Source: Phlebotomus papatasi (lineage: Eukaryota > Arthropoda > Insecta > Diptera > Psychodidae). Taken from it: DNA of 64,000 nucleotides. The translations under genes and the position numbers were made by a program. The notes beneath the pieces were generated by a model that saw only the letters and a program-made list of their open reading frames with translations, ran no database searches and was not told the origin of the DNA. Shown in pieces: positions 10,384 through 22,368 of this stretch (positions within the stretch are counted from its first letter, which is position 1; the number at the start of each line of letters is the position of its first letter). The stretch spans positions 84,134,627 through 84,198,626 of the forward strand of contig NC_077223.1 in NCBI RefSeq assembly GCF_024763615.1, written 5' to 3'.

Positions 10384-11433
10384 CAGTGGGACCTCGATAG
10401 AGTCAACTAATTATTTCCAGACTCCATTGGATTTGAAATTTTGATATTAGGGGGTATTATTTTATGTTTGTACTAGATAATTGATAAATTTAACGCGATA
10501 GTAGAATATTTCATTTACTAAACCTATGAATTCAACACCCTCTGGTCTAAAAAGGTCATATGCTTGGGCAAAAGTTAAAGATTAAGGAATGATTTTACAG
10601 AATGTTTTTATTATTAGTAAATATCTTAAGTGAAAATTACTATCCATATGATAATATTGAAGTCCATCCACGATGTAGAGATAAGGAAATGGTGTCTTAA
10701 AGATTTCTTTTTTAATTTTTTTTTTAGAACAGTTCCGGTAGATATTTAATTGTTGAAAATTTTGATGCAATTAACGTTATTAATTAGAATTTATTTTAAA
10801 CTTTTATTGTATGAAAGAAGATATTGATTGTTGTTCCTTTCGTTATGACATAACTATGGCTCTAAACTTCACAAAAAGAGCAATAAAACCAATTTTTCTC
10901 ATTTTTTTATTGTTCTGAAAAATAGGCGCTAAAAGGTTATAGATATCTACTTGGAGTCTTTAGATGTCCCCCTAATAAGTCAACTTGGGGATTTTTATTA
11001 TGACCCTCATTTCCTCTCTACCCCTCCCGTTTCACCACCAAAATAGTTTTTTTTTTTTGTGATTACAGAAAAACACGTCATACGGGATCATAGGACTTAA
11101 TCAAAAAATCTCAAGATAAGAGAGAAAAGATAAACGCTTAAAATCACGAAAAAAATTATTTTGTCGGAATTTGATTACACGGTTAATATACGAATTTTAT
11201 CATAATATTGTTTTTCTTGTGTTAAAAACGTTACATTGATACACCAAAACACTGATTTTAATTTCGAAAAAATCATACAATATTTTTAGTTCAGTAATAA
11301 TGGAAAAGTTGACTCTATCGGAGTCAATTTGGGTCCAAGTTGACTCTATCGGAGTCCGTAGAGTAAAAAAAATAGCTGTTGCCTCTATTGGAGATTGACT
11401 TTATCGGGGGTTGACTCTATCGAGGTCCCACTG
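10384..11433. mobile_element. 1050-bp TA-flanked element, present only in duplication unit 1
   Basis: The TIR CAGTGGGACCTCGATAGAGT at the left is mirrored at the right (ACTCTATCGAGGTCCCACTG), with TA on both sides (10382-10383, 11434-11435). The copy lacks a transposase ORF. Unit 2 carries the empty site CATATATTATTCTTGG near 14535. The termini resemble pogo/Tigger-type elements. Confidence 0.85.
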
Positions 11434-12801
11434 TATTATTCTTGGCCCAAAAAAAATCCGTGAAAACAAAATTTCTATGCTCTTTGAGTTATCAATTTTC
11501 TTGCTTAAACTAATTCTGCAATGGTTTTTGAAGCCTTTTCGTACTACTTTCTTGTTTAGAAAACATTATCTAGAGCAGATGTGAGCAAGACCCGTTTGAA
11601 ACCGAACAAACATCAAATGAAAATTGAACGTCAATGGTCAAAACGCTACCTGGACAAACTTATTTTGACGTTTATTGTGTCTCAAACAGTTCCTTGCTCA
11701 CCCATAATCTAGTAGTTTGACTTAAACAGGAAGCCTGCCCTAGACACACTTACGACTTAAGCCGAGAGACGGCTTAACGTAATTATAATCAAAATAATAC
11801 TTTGGCTAAATTCCCATCAGTTTCTCTCTAATTAAGTCGTTTCTTCTCATAATGCAAATTGAAATAGCTAAGATTTGCGTGATAGAGTAATTTTTTTCCC
11901 AATATATATTGGATTTTTCCAGTCATAGAAGACTTACAGGCTAAACGACCACAAACATCTTTTATGAGTTTTCAACGACCCTCCCCATTCCGAATTTCAT
12001 GTGAATTTTTCCAGTAACTTCGTATTCCTTTTAAATCTTAAAAAATATCTACAAACAATTCATTTTAAATGAATTAGCGATAAGTTTGTTAATGCGTATA
12101 CATTCTATAATCGCTAAATTAGATTGGACAAAGAGCTTTTCTTTAAAAATCTACTGACCTCAATTCAGTTCTGCAAACGGGAAATGACGTGAAAGTTTCT
12201 CACTTTAAAATCCTCAAGTACCATTACCAAAGTCAATAAAATATTCATTATTCTATTATAGAAATTTAAACGTATAATCACTCAAAACCCTCCAAGATAA
12301 TCCCAAAGAATAAACAATTCTTAATACACTGAGCATAATTCGATTTCCTCTTTACGCTGTTGCAATTAAGGGGAAAAACTTTAATGCACCCACTTAACTT
12401 ACTTTAATCTATTCCATTGATATGTCTTAATCAACTTCAAAAATCATTCTTCATGTTGTGAAATGTAAACTGATAAGGAATGAAAGAATTTTGCCTGTTT
12501 TGTACATCTTTAAGTGCATCCGATTGACGTCACTTCTTGCAGTTTGGAAGAGAAAACAGGCAATTTCTAACTGCGTACTTTACTGGTCGAGTTTCTTGCT
12601 CCCAAGCTTTTTGTCTTCCGGAATTCTGGATTGTGGAAAAGAAAGGTATCTCAAGGGGGTCGATTTTATTTGCATCCTCTGTGCTAGTAGCATACAAACC
12701 CCAAAGTGACGTGTTGAAAATGATTCGAGTATTTTAAATGCAAACAAATGATTAAATTCATTTGCGATATCACTGGTCACACTCAATGAAATTCTGGATA
12801 G

Positions 12802-12838
12802 TATAAATAAGCAAGAGAGGTATTGATAAACCATCAGT
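12802..12838 (+). promoter_or_regulatory. Core promoter of protease gene 2 (TATA + arthropod Inr)
   Basis: TATAAATAA is at 12802-12810 and the initiator TCAGT at 12834-12838. About 100 bp around this core is nearly identical to gene 1, while sequence further upstream differs, so shared core control with possibly different enhancers is plausible. Confidence 0.75.
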
Positions 12839-12905
12839 TCTTCACAAGCAATCGTGTGAACAAGACAACTTTCCTAAAAACGAAAACAATACTTCAATTT
12901 AAAAA

Positions 12906-13841
12906 ATGTTTCTTCTAAAATCAATCTGTGCCTTGGCAGTCATTGCCTTTGTTACAGCTTCAGTTCTCAACAAAACAGAGAAGGATACCAGAATTGTGGG
13001 TGGAGAAGTAGCAGCCGAAGGATCAGCACCCTACCAAGTATCTATTCAAGGTCGCTTCGGACACAACTGTGGAGGAGCTCTAATTGACAAGAGATGGGTC
13101 CTTACTGCTGCTCACTGCATCCAAGGAGCCAATCCTGATTCCGTGACCATTCTGGCTGGAACTAATGACCTCAACAGCGGAGGAGTGCGATACGAATGTG
13201 AGAAGTTCATCATTCATAGCCGGTAAGATTTAAAGAAAAGGAAGCAAACCAGATCGCATTGTCTGAAACTATTTTAAACATTTACCAACAAATGTTCGTT
13301 AAGTTTAAATAGTTTCGCAAGCGATCTCAACGCCTCTGACGATTGCTTGACGAACCTTCTCTATCCTACAAACTTTATATCAATACTTCCTTTTAGATAC
13401 AACCGACCAAGCTTTGCCAACGATGTGGGTTTAATCAAGCTCAAGACCAACGTTCAACTCAATGACAAAGTCAAGACCGTCGAATATGACTACAGAGTCG
13501 TTCCCGATGGAGCTGTCGTGAGACTGACTGGATGGGGTCGCCTTTCTGCCGGTGGTCCAATTCCCAATCTCCTGCAAACCATCAATCTCACCTACGTCAA
13601 CCATGAGGAGTGCCAAAAATACTACGGACCCAATAACTCTGTAGACATTGGCCACTTGTGCACCTTCCAGGGCAAAGGTCAGGGAGCCTGCAATGGTGAC
13701 AGTGGAAGTCCCTTGGTCTACCAAAATCGCGTAGTTGCCCTAACCAATTGGGGAGTCCCTTGCGCAACAGGACTGCCCGATGCGCATTGCAGGGTGTCCT
13801 ACTACCACGACTGGATTCGTACAACCATGAATTCCAACTAA
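12906..13841 (+). CDS. Chymotrypsin/brachyurin-type secreted serine protease 2 (2 exons, 253 aa)
   Basis: Exons are 12906-13222 and 13397-13841, with the same Arg-codon split as its neighbour. It is a close paralogue: signal peptide, Arg29/IVGG activation site, His70, Asp115, Ser208 (GDSGSPL), and the same Gly (189) and Asp (226) pocket pair. Differences cluster on the surface: GRFGHNC replaces SKDHIC before the first disulfide, the activation peptide has TEKDT for PKKDS, and one residue is missing in the loop before the catalytic-Ser region (NNSVD for NRSVVD). AATAAA is at 13934-13939. No frameshift or stop is present, so both copies look functional. Duplicate digestive proteases are common in blood- and detritus-feeding flies; expression timing cannot be read from the sequence. 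Confidence 0.92.
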
Positions 13842-14757
13842 AAAGTAATTCTAAAGACTTTTGGCTTCCTCTTATACTCGGTATTTGGATAGTTTTAAGT
13901 GAAAAAATTGTGATTTATGAGCATTTGAAAATGAATAAAAAAAATATATACTTTTTTAGCTATAAATATTTATCTTTTTCTATATCGCATTTTCAGAGGA
14001 AATTAAAAAGTTTTGCGTATCAATTAATAAGGTTTTTACACTGAAAAAAAAAATATCTGTAAAAAAACATTTCTTTCTAAAAATTTAACAGAGCCTATAG
14101 AAGTCAATGGGTATCGATTATCAAATAACAAAGAACTTGACAAAAGTTAAGTTTAATTCGCTTTATTATTTCTTTCAAAATATTCCTTGTAGATTCCAGA
14201 AAACCTTCTTAAATAACCCGACTAACATGACACAAGGTGTTTAAGGGATTGTATCATTTTCATAAATTTTGTAAGTATTCAGTAGTTCTACAACTTAAGG
14301 CATTCCATTAAGATAAGTACTTAATTAAGTACTTATTAATAAGTACTTAATTAAAGTGTTTGCCGGAAAATTTTTCTAAAACAAATTCCTTGTTTCTCAA
14401 ATCGGAATTTTCCTTGCTCCCAATTAAAAAAAAACTTTTATTTATTTAAGACATTCTGTTTTGAACCTAGTTTTACTAGTTTGAATCTAGTTTTACTAGA
14501 ATCTGTATTCCCAGAATATATTCTGAATTCCATATATTATTCTTGGCTTATAAAAACTCCGTGAAAACAAAACAAGAAAAATATTTGTTGCAGATAATTA
14601 TTTAATTTTCATTTCTTACTTTTTTATTTTATTCCTTTCTATGCCCTTTACCAATTTTCTTGCTTAATCTATTTCTTCAGTACTTTTTGAAACCTTTTCG
14701 TACTACTTTTTTTATTTAGTAAACATTTCATATGTATGACTTAAACAGGAAGTCTGT

Positions 14758-14978
14758 TACCCTAAACACACTTACGACTTAAGCCAACAGACGGCTTACT
14801 TAACGTAATTATAATCAAAATAAACCTTGACTAAATTCTCATTTGTTTATCATTAACTAAGACGTTTCTCGGCTTAAACCGAGAAGCGATTTAGTCAAGA
14901 AACTGATGGAAATCTAATCCATTTTGATTATAGTTACATTAAGCCACCTCTCGGCTTAAATCGTGAGTGTGTCCAGGG
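14758..14978. mobile_element. Palindromic MITE at the 3' end of the duplication
   Basis: The ends CCCTAAACACACTTACGACT and (complement) CCCTGGACACACTCACGATT enclose mirrored AAGCC..GGCTTA and AATTATAATCAAAATA blocks. Only its left half (about 11738-11843) exists at the end of duplication unit 1. Confidence 0.7.
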
Positions 14979-15000
14979 CCAGGCCCAAATAGACTAAGGA

Positions 15001-15382
15001 CTCAAATGGATTCAGGCTGATCCTCGAGAATATTTATCCTGTAAAATTTGGCACTAAAGGATTGAGTAAAGGAAACTCATGCAAAAGACCTGTAATCGAT
15101 GATCCTAAGCCCGCAGGACAGTTTGGGATAAACCTTTATTATTAAATTTTATATGCTAAATATTGTCGAAGATCAGCCCGAGTCTATTAGGGCCCTAAGT
15201 CTGACCCTCGAGATTACTTTGCCTAGAAAATTTAGTGGTAAAGGATCGGGTTAAGGAAATTTATACAAAGAACCTCTAATCCCTGACCCCAAACTCTCAG
15301 GGTATGATAGTTTAGGCTAATCTTTTACTGCCTAATTTAACAAGCTAAATATTAACTGTCGAAAATCATCCTGAGTCTATTT
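15001..15382 (+). repeat. Two diverged tandem copies of a unit of about 190 bp
   Basis: 15001-15187 and 15188-15382 share landmarks in order: CCTCGAGA, a GTAAAGGA-like segment, CCTGTAATC/CCTCTAATC, TGCTAAATATT/AGCTAAATATT, and TCGAAGATCA/TCGAAAATCA, then GAGTCTATT. Function unknown. Confidence 0.55.
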
Positions 15383-16757
15383 GAAGCTTAATGATTGAAA
15401 GTTGAAAATCACACAAATTTAAACCGTATATTTTTTATATAACAAAACTTACTTTTACTTATCTTTGATAAGTAAAAGTGAGTTTTGAGTTCGAGTTGAG
15501 GAATACTCGAACTCATATCTTTAAAATGGATTGCAAAATAAATATTTCGATGAAGATGTTATAAAACCTGAATCATGATCACAAGTTAGGGATTTCCATT
15601 AAGTTCCTTTACGTAGAAGCAATTGAATTGAATTTTAGCTTCATAACCGATTAAAACTAGTTCAGACTTGCTTATGTTATCATATACTTCGTGGCTTTAA
15701 AAAGATGTTTTCTATTTAGGAAGATCGAAAAATCAGTTATCCTGACTGGAAGCGAAGAGCTTTGTAATTGCATTGAAGAAGTCCCAAGATGCGTAAAAAT
15801 GTTCACGAATGGACTCCTAAAGGGTCACAAAGTAGGAGCTAGAGCATTTTAGATGGAAGAGAACACTAAAATGTCTCAGATCAGAATTATATCAGATAAT
15901 TATATCAGATACATTGTCAGCGACTGAAGAGGGCATTGGGACTTCGAATTGGTTCAAGAAGCAAGAGCATATCTTGCTAAACTCTTGTAAACAATATGTT
16001 CCTCTTTATCCGGGTTCCTAATCGTTTACTACGTAACACAATATCTAACAGGCTGGTAAAACTAGGAGCAATGCGTAATTTTCTTGACCCAGAACGCCCA
16101 GAACCAAGCATTGGCATAGGGGCGAAATCTACGAAAATTATGAAACAGAAATATGCAGAAGAAAGTCATGGAAAATGAGAAACACAAATGGCGCCTGAGC
16201 CTAGCTCACAACGCCAATCGTACGGAAAACCTAGCAATCTTATCTTAAGAGAAATTCCAAGAAACTTTAAGCTAATCCATAATTGCTCTGATAGGTTGAT
16301 AAATACGATTTTTACCTTTTGACATTGAGAAATCACGTAAAAGAATAATTCATAGCTACAATGATGAGCGATACATCAAAGATACCTCATCATTATATCT
16401 ATAACCGTTTGGTTTCTAGCTCTTGCTTTAAAAAATGCTCCTCTGGTGGGATAGATGACCAATATTTCAAGACTTCAAAATCTCAACTATTAATCAAGGA
16501 ATTGTGGCTTCACCGTGAAGTTCATTATTGCAGTTGTTATCACTGATAAATTTAATCTTGTTATCTTTACTGCTATTGTTACTTGTAACCGGTTAAAGTC
16601 AGAATCTCAAAAGGATCTAAATCCCCTATAAATCCTAACAAAACCTAAAATGTCAAGATAGTTGATAACTTCTTAATTTTCACCTTGTCAGGGTCAGGAA
16701 TGTATTTCACTTGATTTTCTGATTTACAATTTATGATATCCGTTTTATTTATGTACC
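15383..16757. other. Intronic DNA with no recognised feature
   Basis: AT-rich sequence inside Listerin intron 2. It contains one local palindrome (about 15443-15520, ACTTTTACTTATC with GATAAGTAAAAGT) and short ORFs without family resemblance. Confidence 0.5.
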
Positions 16758-18215
16758 ATTCGGGATTTTGACTTATCCGTATATTGACCCATATGAGATT
16801 TCGGACTTTCGAGATTTTGGTTTCTTTTGGATTTCTGGATACTGACTATTCGGGATTTCGATCTTTTCCGAATTTTGGTTTTTGGGTTTTCAGCCTTTCG
16901 GAGTTTTGACTCACCGGAATTATGATCCTTTAAGGATTTTGGCGTTCGGAATATTAGCTTTTCCGGACTTTCATCTTTCCCGGATTTCGGCTCTTTCAGG
17001 ATATCGAACTATTCGGAATTTCGGTCTTTCAGGATTTGGGCTCATCGGGATTTTGGTCTTTCTGGGATTTTAACTTTTGGGACGTTTGGGATGTTGACTC
17101 TTCATGATTTTGATCTGGATATTATAATAAACCGAACACCAAAATCCCCATAGGGCCATAACCTTGAGATTCAAAAATATGAAAGGCTGAAATCCTAAAA
17201 TCCAGAAAGGATCAAAATCCTAAATAGTCAATATCCCGAACGCTAAACTCCCGAAAGGATCGAATAGCCAAAATCTCGAAAAGTCAAAATCTGGAATGGA
17301 CCAAAGTTCATGAGCCGAAATCCTGAAAAGCCAAAATCCCGAATGGGTCGATATCCTGAAAAGTTGAAGTCGGTTTCATCCTTTCCGGACTTCGACGTTT
17401 CGGGATATCGACTCAATCGGGATTTAAGCTTTTCGAGATATTCGTTCATCAACTTTGGTCCTTTCCAGGTCTCCAGATCTGTCAAAATCTGGAAAGGACC
17501 AAACTTGATCAGCCAAAATCCCGAAAATCCGAAATCTCAAATGAGTCAATATCCTGAAAAGTCTAAGTCCGGAAAGGATTTAAATCCTGAATAGATAATT
17601 ATCTCATTAACTTCGGTCCTTTACAGATTTTGACTTTTCGGGATTTTGGTCCTTTCGGGATTTCGGCGTTCGGGATATTTACTATTTAAGATTTTGATCT
17701 ATTCTGGCTTTTGGCTTTTGGGATTTCAGCCTTTCAGAATTTTGACTCATCGGGATTATGGTGCTTTAAGGATTTCGGCATTCGGAATCTTGACTATATT
17801 CGAGATTTTCAACCTTTCTGGATTTCGGCTTTTTTTTAAATATCGACCCATTCGGGATTTCGGTCTTCAGGATTTTGGCTCATCAATATTGTAGTTCTTT
17901 CCGAAGTTTGATCCTTTCCGGATTTTGGCTTTTGGGATTTCAGGATTTTAACTCATAGGGATTATAGACCCTTAAAGATTTTGGCGTTCGGGATATAAAC
18001 TATTCGGGATTTTAATCCCTTCTGGATTTCGGCTTTTTGGGATTTCAGCCTCATGGGATTTTAGTTTTTCAGGATTTTTTCAGGTATTTTAACTCATCGG
18101 AATTTTGATCCTCTCTGAATTTTGGCTTTCCGGAATTTCGACCAATTCGTGATTTAGACTTTCGCGAATTTAGCTCTTTCAAACTAAAGTGTTCTGGATT
18201 TTGGCCTTTTAGGGA
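16758..18215. repeat. Satellite-like array of degenerate CGGGATTTTGG units
   Basis: Irregular units of about 20-25 bp built on TTCGGGATTT and TTTTGGC run for about 1.45 kb. The motif is on the plus strand at 16758-17110, about 17400-17470 and 17600-18210, and reversed (CCAAAATCCCGAA) at about 17120-17365 and 17490-17590. Open frames here merely reflect the repeat (FGFSGF-type peptides). A second block of the same family is at 43766-44436. Confidence 0.75.
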
Positions 18216-18364
18216 TTTTGGTCTAAAGACCTCTTTGTAAAAAGTCTTTTTCTTCTTTTCAGAGCGTTTAAAAAATTGCAATTTTATTCTTATTCTAGAA
18301 ACCGTATTTGTAGACCGATTTGAAGGGATTTCTATTGACTAATATTTGCAACTGGTACGCTTAC

Positions 18365-21300
18365 CTTTTGTGTCCTGCACGATGACCATAAAAGCCCGCA
18401 GAAGAACGAGGTGAACATCTTTGGCGAAAACTTCTTCCCACTCCTCCACAATCTTCGTGAGGTAACCCGTTGAACTCTTCTTCTTCTCCGTCACCACAAA
18501 CTTCTCCATGGCCAGGAATAACTTATAAATAGATGCAATAAACACTGCCACTTTGGACTCCCCATAGCCCAGTACACTCTTTGACACACTCAAAACCCAA
18601 GAACTCAGTGCAATCCGAACAAAATCCCACTGAACATCTTCAAATTCACTGGAAAAATTCCCAATGAGCTGAGCCAGAAAATTGGCCAGTTCTGAGATAA
18701 AGATCACAGTTGAGCTATCAGTTTGTCGGACATCGATATTGTAGAGTGATTGGAGGTCCTTGGATTTGATTCTTGTGGCTGCATCTGAGAGAATCTTCAG
18801 GCAATTTCCCATAATTTTGCGATCTTCCATATCATTGAGTGTTCCACTGAAATTGTTGTCAATGAGACAGCGATTGGCTGTGGTCGAAATGAGGAGATTA
18901 GTCAAATTCTCAAAGAGATTTGGCACCACTGGCAGACATTTTTGTGGAATTGTGGGCGTTAGGGCTTGCAGGATGTTTATGTACGTAATCAGTGGTTCGG
19001 AATCTGAACTGGCTGTTGCTGTGTCTTCATAGAGGAGGACAGGACCATTTTCTCCCTGATACTGCTCACAGTTTCCAAGGACAGTCAGGGCATTTGCCCA
19101 GACGCCACCTTCTTGATTTGCCAGCTGGAATAGGCTATCCCTGATTGCCGTTTTCAGTCCATCACGGACATTCCTGAAGAAGAGCACAACAGTTGCTGCC
19201 AATTGATAGATTTTCTCCTCAATCTCCCCATTGAGATCTTTAGCATTGAACAGGAGACTCTCTCCGCAAGATAGCGCAAATACACCATCGAGAATTTGAT
19301 GATTAATCTCATCGGACGTATTTTTGAGAAGATTCGCCTCGAGATCACAATAATCTTCTGTATATTCTTCCTCATCGGCCTCTTCCTCATCCTCTCCCGA
19401 AGCCTCCTTCTGACGCTTTATGTTGCAGCAGAGCTTAAAGATCACAGTGATCTTGAACAGAGACACTCGCAGATAGTCATTTAGGGTTGAATCATGCGGG
19501 ATATTGTGGAATTCCTCTCCTGAACCTATTTCCGGAGAAGTTACTTTGCGATTGAGGGCCTCTAGATAGAGTGCGAGATGCTTGGCAAAAGCCTGATTCT
19601 TTCTATATTCTCCCATTTTAGCATTCAGGAGGCAGTGTATTGCTCTGTCCACAAAGTCTGCCTTCTCTTCCTCTGCCGTCAGACTCTCAGCTGAACAGAG
19701 AATCAACTTAGCGGCAAATTCTGCAAGATTCCCAATGCAATCTGATGGGATTTCTGGAAGTTTTTCCTGAACTATTTCCGAGCATGCTTCTAGTAAATTC
19801 TCAGTTAGTTTTAGATCTCCACTTGATAGGGAATCCTGCCATGATGTCATGATCTCCCAGATACTCTCATCATCCTGACTGGAAATGGCACTCTGCTGGA
19901 CACTGAAGCGGAAGAGATTGAGGAACATTTGATTTTTGATCGAGGATTTACTCTCATCGGCACAAATCACCGGCATCACTTGAGCCAGAAAACTTCCACA
20001 GGTATCAATAACTTCCTTTTCCTCCGTTGTGACCAGAGCTGTGGAAATCTTCTCGACAATCTGCCCACAGGTGTCATTGTCAATGAGAATCTCTCCGGAT
20101 TCCGTCTGGAAGAAGCATTTGTGGAGAAGATTGAAACTCTCCCGTGAAGTACTCTGAGCAGCTGTGACAGCCTGCTCAATCAGATGCTTCTGGACTCTGT
20201 CCTGGGACAGGATCTCCGTAATTCCGGGTTCTGTGCAAAGTGGATGACTGAGAATTCTCGTAATAATCCAATTGCATACATTCCTATTGCGATTTTCCAC
20301 CAGACGCCTGAGAATCTCCTTTTTCTCTTCCTCCCGAAAGAAGCCATAAATTTTGAGGATCATATCCACGACAGATTCTTGGCGCAACTTCCCATCTGCT
20401 AGCATACTCTCAAAACTTCCCAGGAGCTTTGAGAGATCCCCATCTTCAGCCAGTTTCTCGTAGAGCTGAAGATTCCCAAATTCATTGAAGAGATGATGAA
20501 GTTTGGGAATAAAAGTTGGATTTCTCAACTCAAGAGCACTCTTGAGGTACAATCTGCAGATTTTAAGCACCAAATCCATGAGGTAGTCATCATAAACTGG
20601 CCCTGGTGTTGGACTATCCGGAACTGAAGTAGATTCCTGACCTTCAGTGACAAATTTCACTTTGCTATTCTTCAGGATCCGATGAGTTATTGAATATTTG
20701 AGGTTATGGCAGAAATCAATATGACTCTCTGTCTTGCTGTCCAAATCCTTGGGAATTTCCACACTCTTTTGCATCACTGGGAAAATTCCCTCCCAGAATC
20801 TCTGCCCTAGAGTCTGATATTCCGGATTTGATGCAGCATTTTGACTCCAACTTGTAAGCAAAGTGGCTGTTTTTGTGAAGATGCATTTCCCACTCTTGAA
20901 GCCCTCTGTCATGCACCAGGAAATTGTTCCAAGGACATGGGTATCCAGGAGCTTTTCCCCAAATTCCCGGAAGGTCTCCTTGATGGGAGGATCTCTAAAT
21001 AGCTGAATAATAACGTACTGGAGACACTCAAAGTAGCAACTTCCAATAGCTGTGATTTCTGACTTACTGAGCGATGCCTGGCGACTTCTGAGTCCCTCAG
21101 ACACGCTCTCGAAGAAGTTGCTGTAGAACTTGAGCAGTTTCTCCTCCTCACCCAAAATCTCAGCATTTATCTTGGAAATGAATGGAAGCATTTGGGGATA
21201 AGTCACGGAAGACCCATTCTTCAGAACCTTCCACAACTTTGGCTGCAGCATCTTCTCCCAATTGACATGCTTATGCCACAGAGGAATATTCACCTGGACC

Positions 21301-22368
21301 AGCAGAATTGCCGTCCAGAGATGTGGCAAGACAATAGGATCACTCTCATCCAAATTCTGAAAGACAGAATTTACCAACTGTGCTGTATGCTTTTCCAGCA
21401 GCTCGGAAATCTTCTGGACAGCCGCCGAAATGGCTTCATACCATGCTGATCGGATATTTGGGGATTTGTGTTTGTGAAAGTTCCAGAACTTCTGATTCTC
21501 AATCAAAGTCGTATTTTTGTTTGCAACCTCACTCAGATTCTCCTCAGAGACAGTTTGTAAGTACATGGCATAGCCCTGGAGGCAACATGCCACAGATCTC
21601 TGGTACTTTGCCTCACACTCTTCAGGAGTGTAGGATTTGGCATTGCTCAGAGTTGTGGCTGTGTAGAAGGTAAGGATCTTCGTGACATACTCGAGAATCT
21701 CACCCTGACAGAACCCAAAGACTTCCTTGAGTTTGTGCGGCGGAAAAGCCCGCTGGAAGGAGGCTGTGGCCAAACTGGCAGCCGGAGCATAGGAATCAAA
21801 CTGTCCGGCTATCCAAACTGGAGCCATCTGCTTCAAGTATGGTGCTATAAACTTCCCCACCTTACCTGTCAGTGCTCCATGGGCCTGCTGTGCCCCTTCC
21901 CGGACCCTATGCTCAACATCCGTGGCCAGATTGATGTAGAGCCGTGGCCAGAAGGGCAAAATCGTCTTCAGCAGATCCACATCCGACGTCACCACGAGTT
22001 CTGCAAACTCCTGCAGGGCTTTTTGCTTCGTGATGGGATCCTTCTTGGACATCTTTCGCAAGATCAGTTGATAATTGGCATCCACGTTGGCATCGATCTC
22101 ATCACTGATAGCCTCACTGGTCACAAAACCCGGCACCACTGGTACAAAGCCACAATTCTCCACTGCAGTGAAACCCACGAAGGTGGGCACAGAAGATCCC
22201 AGCAGCTCGGCACTCCGACCACTGCTGGATGGCTGGAAATAGAGAAATCAATCCGTCAAATACGTCACTTGCATTATTTTTTATGGGAGAATAATTTCGC
22301 AACCAAAAGAAACACCTTACCCTGACATTATTCTTCGTTCTTTGAGCTTGTTTGGTCTTCCCACCCAT
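18365..22368 (-). CDS. Ltn1: Listerin E3 ubiquitin ligase, exons 1-2 (N-terminal domain and HEAT repeats)
   Basis: Exon 1 (22368-22321) encodes MGGKTKQAQRTKNNVR from an ATG in good context (CACAATGGG). Exon 2 (22232-18365) continues with PSSSGRSAELLGSSVP, splitting in phase 0 across an 88-bp intron; the order matches the known Listerin N-terminus. About 1305 residues are visible here. The N-terminal domain includes 'LRKMSKKDPITKQKALQEF', followed by long helical repeats and an acidic stretch near residues 955-975. Listerin binds split 60S ribosomal subunits and ubiquitylates stalled nascent chains in the ribosome-associated quality control complex, in the cytosol. The protein continues into exon 3 at 973 after a 17.4-kb intron. 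The catalytic RING lies outside the window. Confidence 0.93.

Larger units (their letters stand above)
7775..14869 (+). repeat. Tandem segmental duplication carrying the two protease genes
   Basis: Unit 1 (about 7775-11843) and unit 2 (about 11844-14869) align in upstream sequence (CTCATAATGC..), promoter, both exons, the intron and more than 1 kb of 3' flank. Unit 1 is longer almost exactly by the 1050-bp element at 10384-11433. The junction at 11843/11844 joins the middle of a palindromic MITE to the unit-2 start. Confidence 0.8.
974..18364 (-). other. Listerin intron 2 (17.4 kb) hosting two protease genes and many repeats
   Basis: The intron is bounded by the donor AAAAG|GTAAGC (18365/18364) and the acceptor TTTCAG|GTGAC (974/973), with matching codon phase 1. 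It contains the two plus-strand serine protease genes and the repeats listed separately. Stretches with nothing recognised are 975-1073, 7390-7774, about 15383-16757 and 18216-18338. Confidence 0.8.

Noticed and set aside
17243..17894. Overlapping ORFs with FGFSGF-type peptides
   Set aside because: Products of the CGGGATTTTGG repeat read in frame, not protein genes.
18760..22325. Several plus-strand ORFs opposite Listerin
   Set aside because: Antisense shadows of the long Listerin exon.
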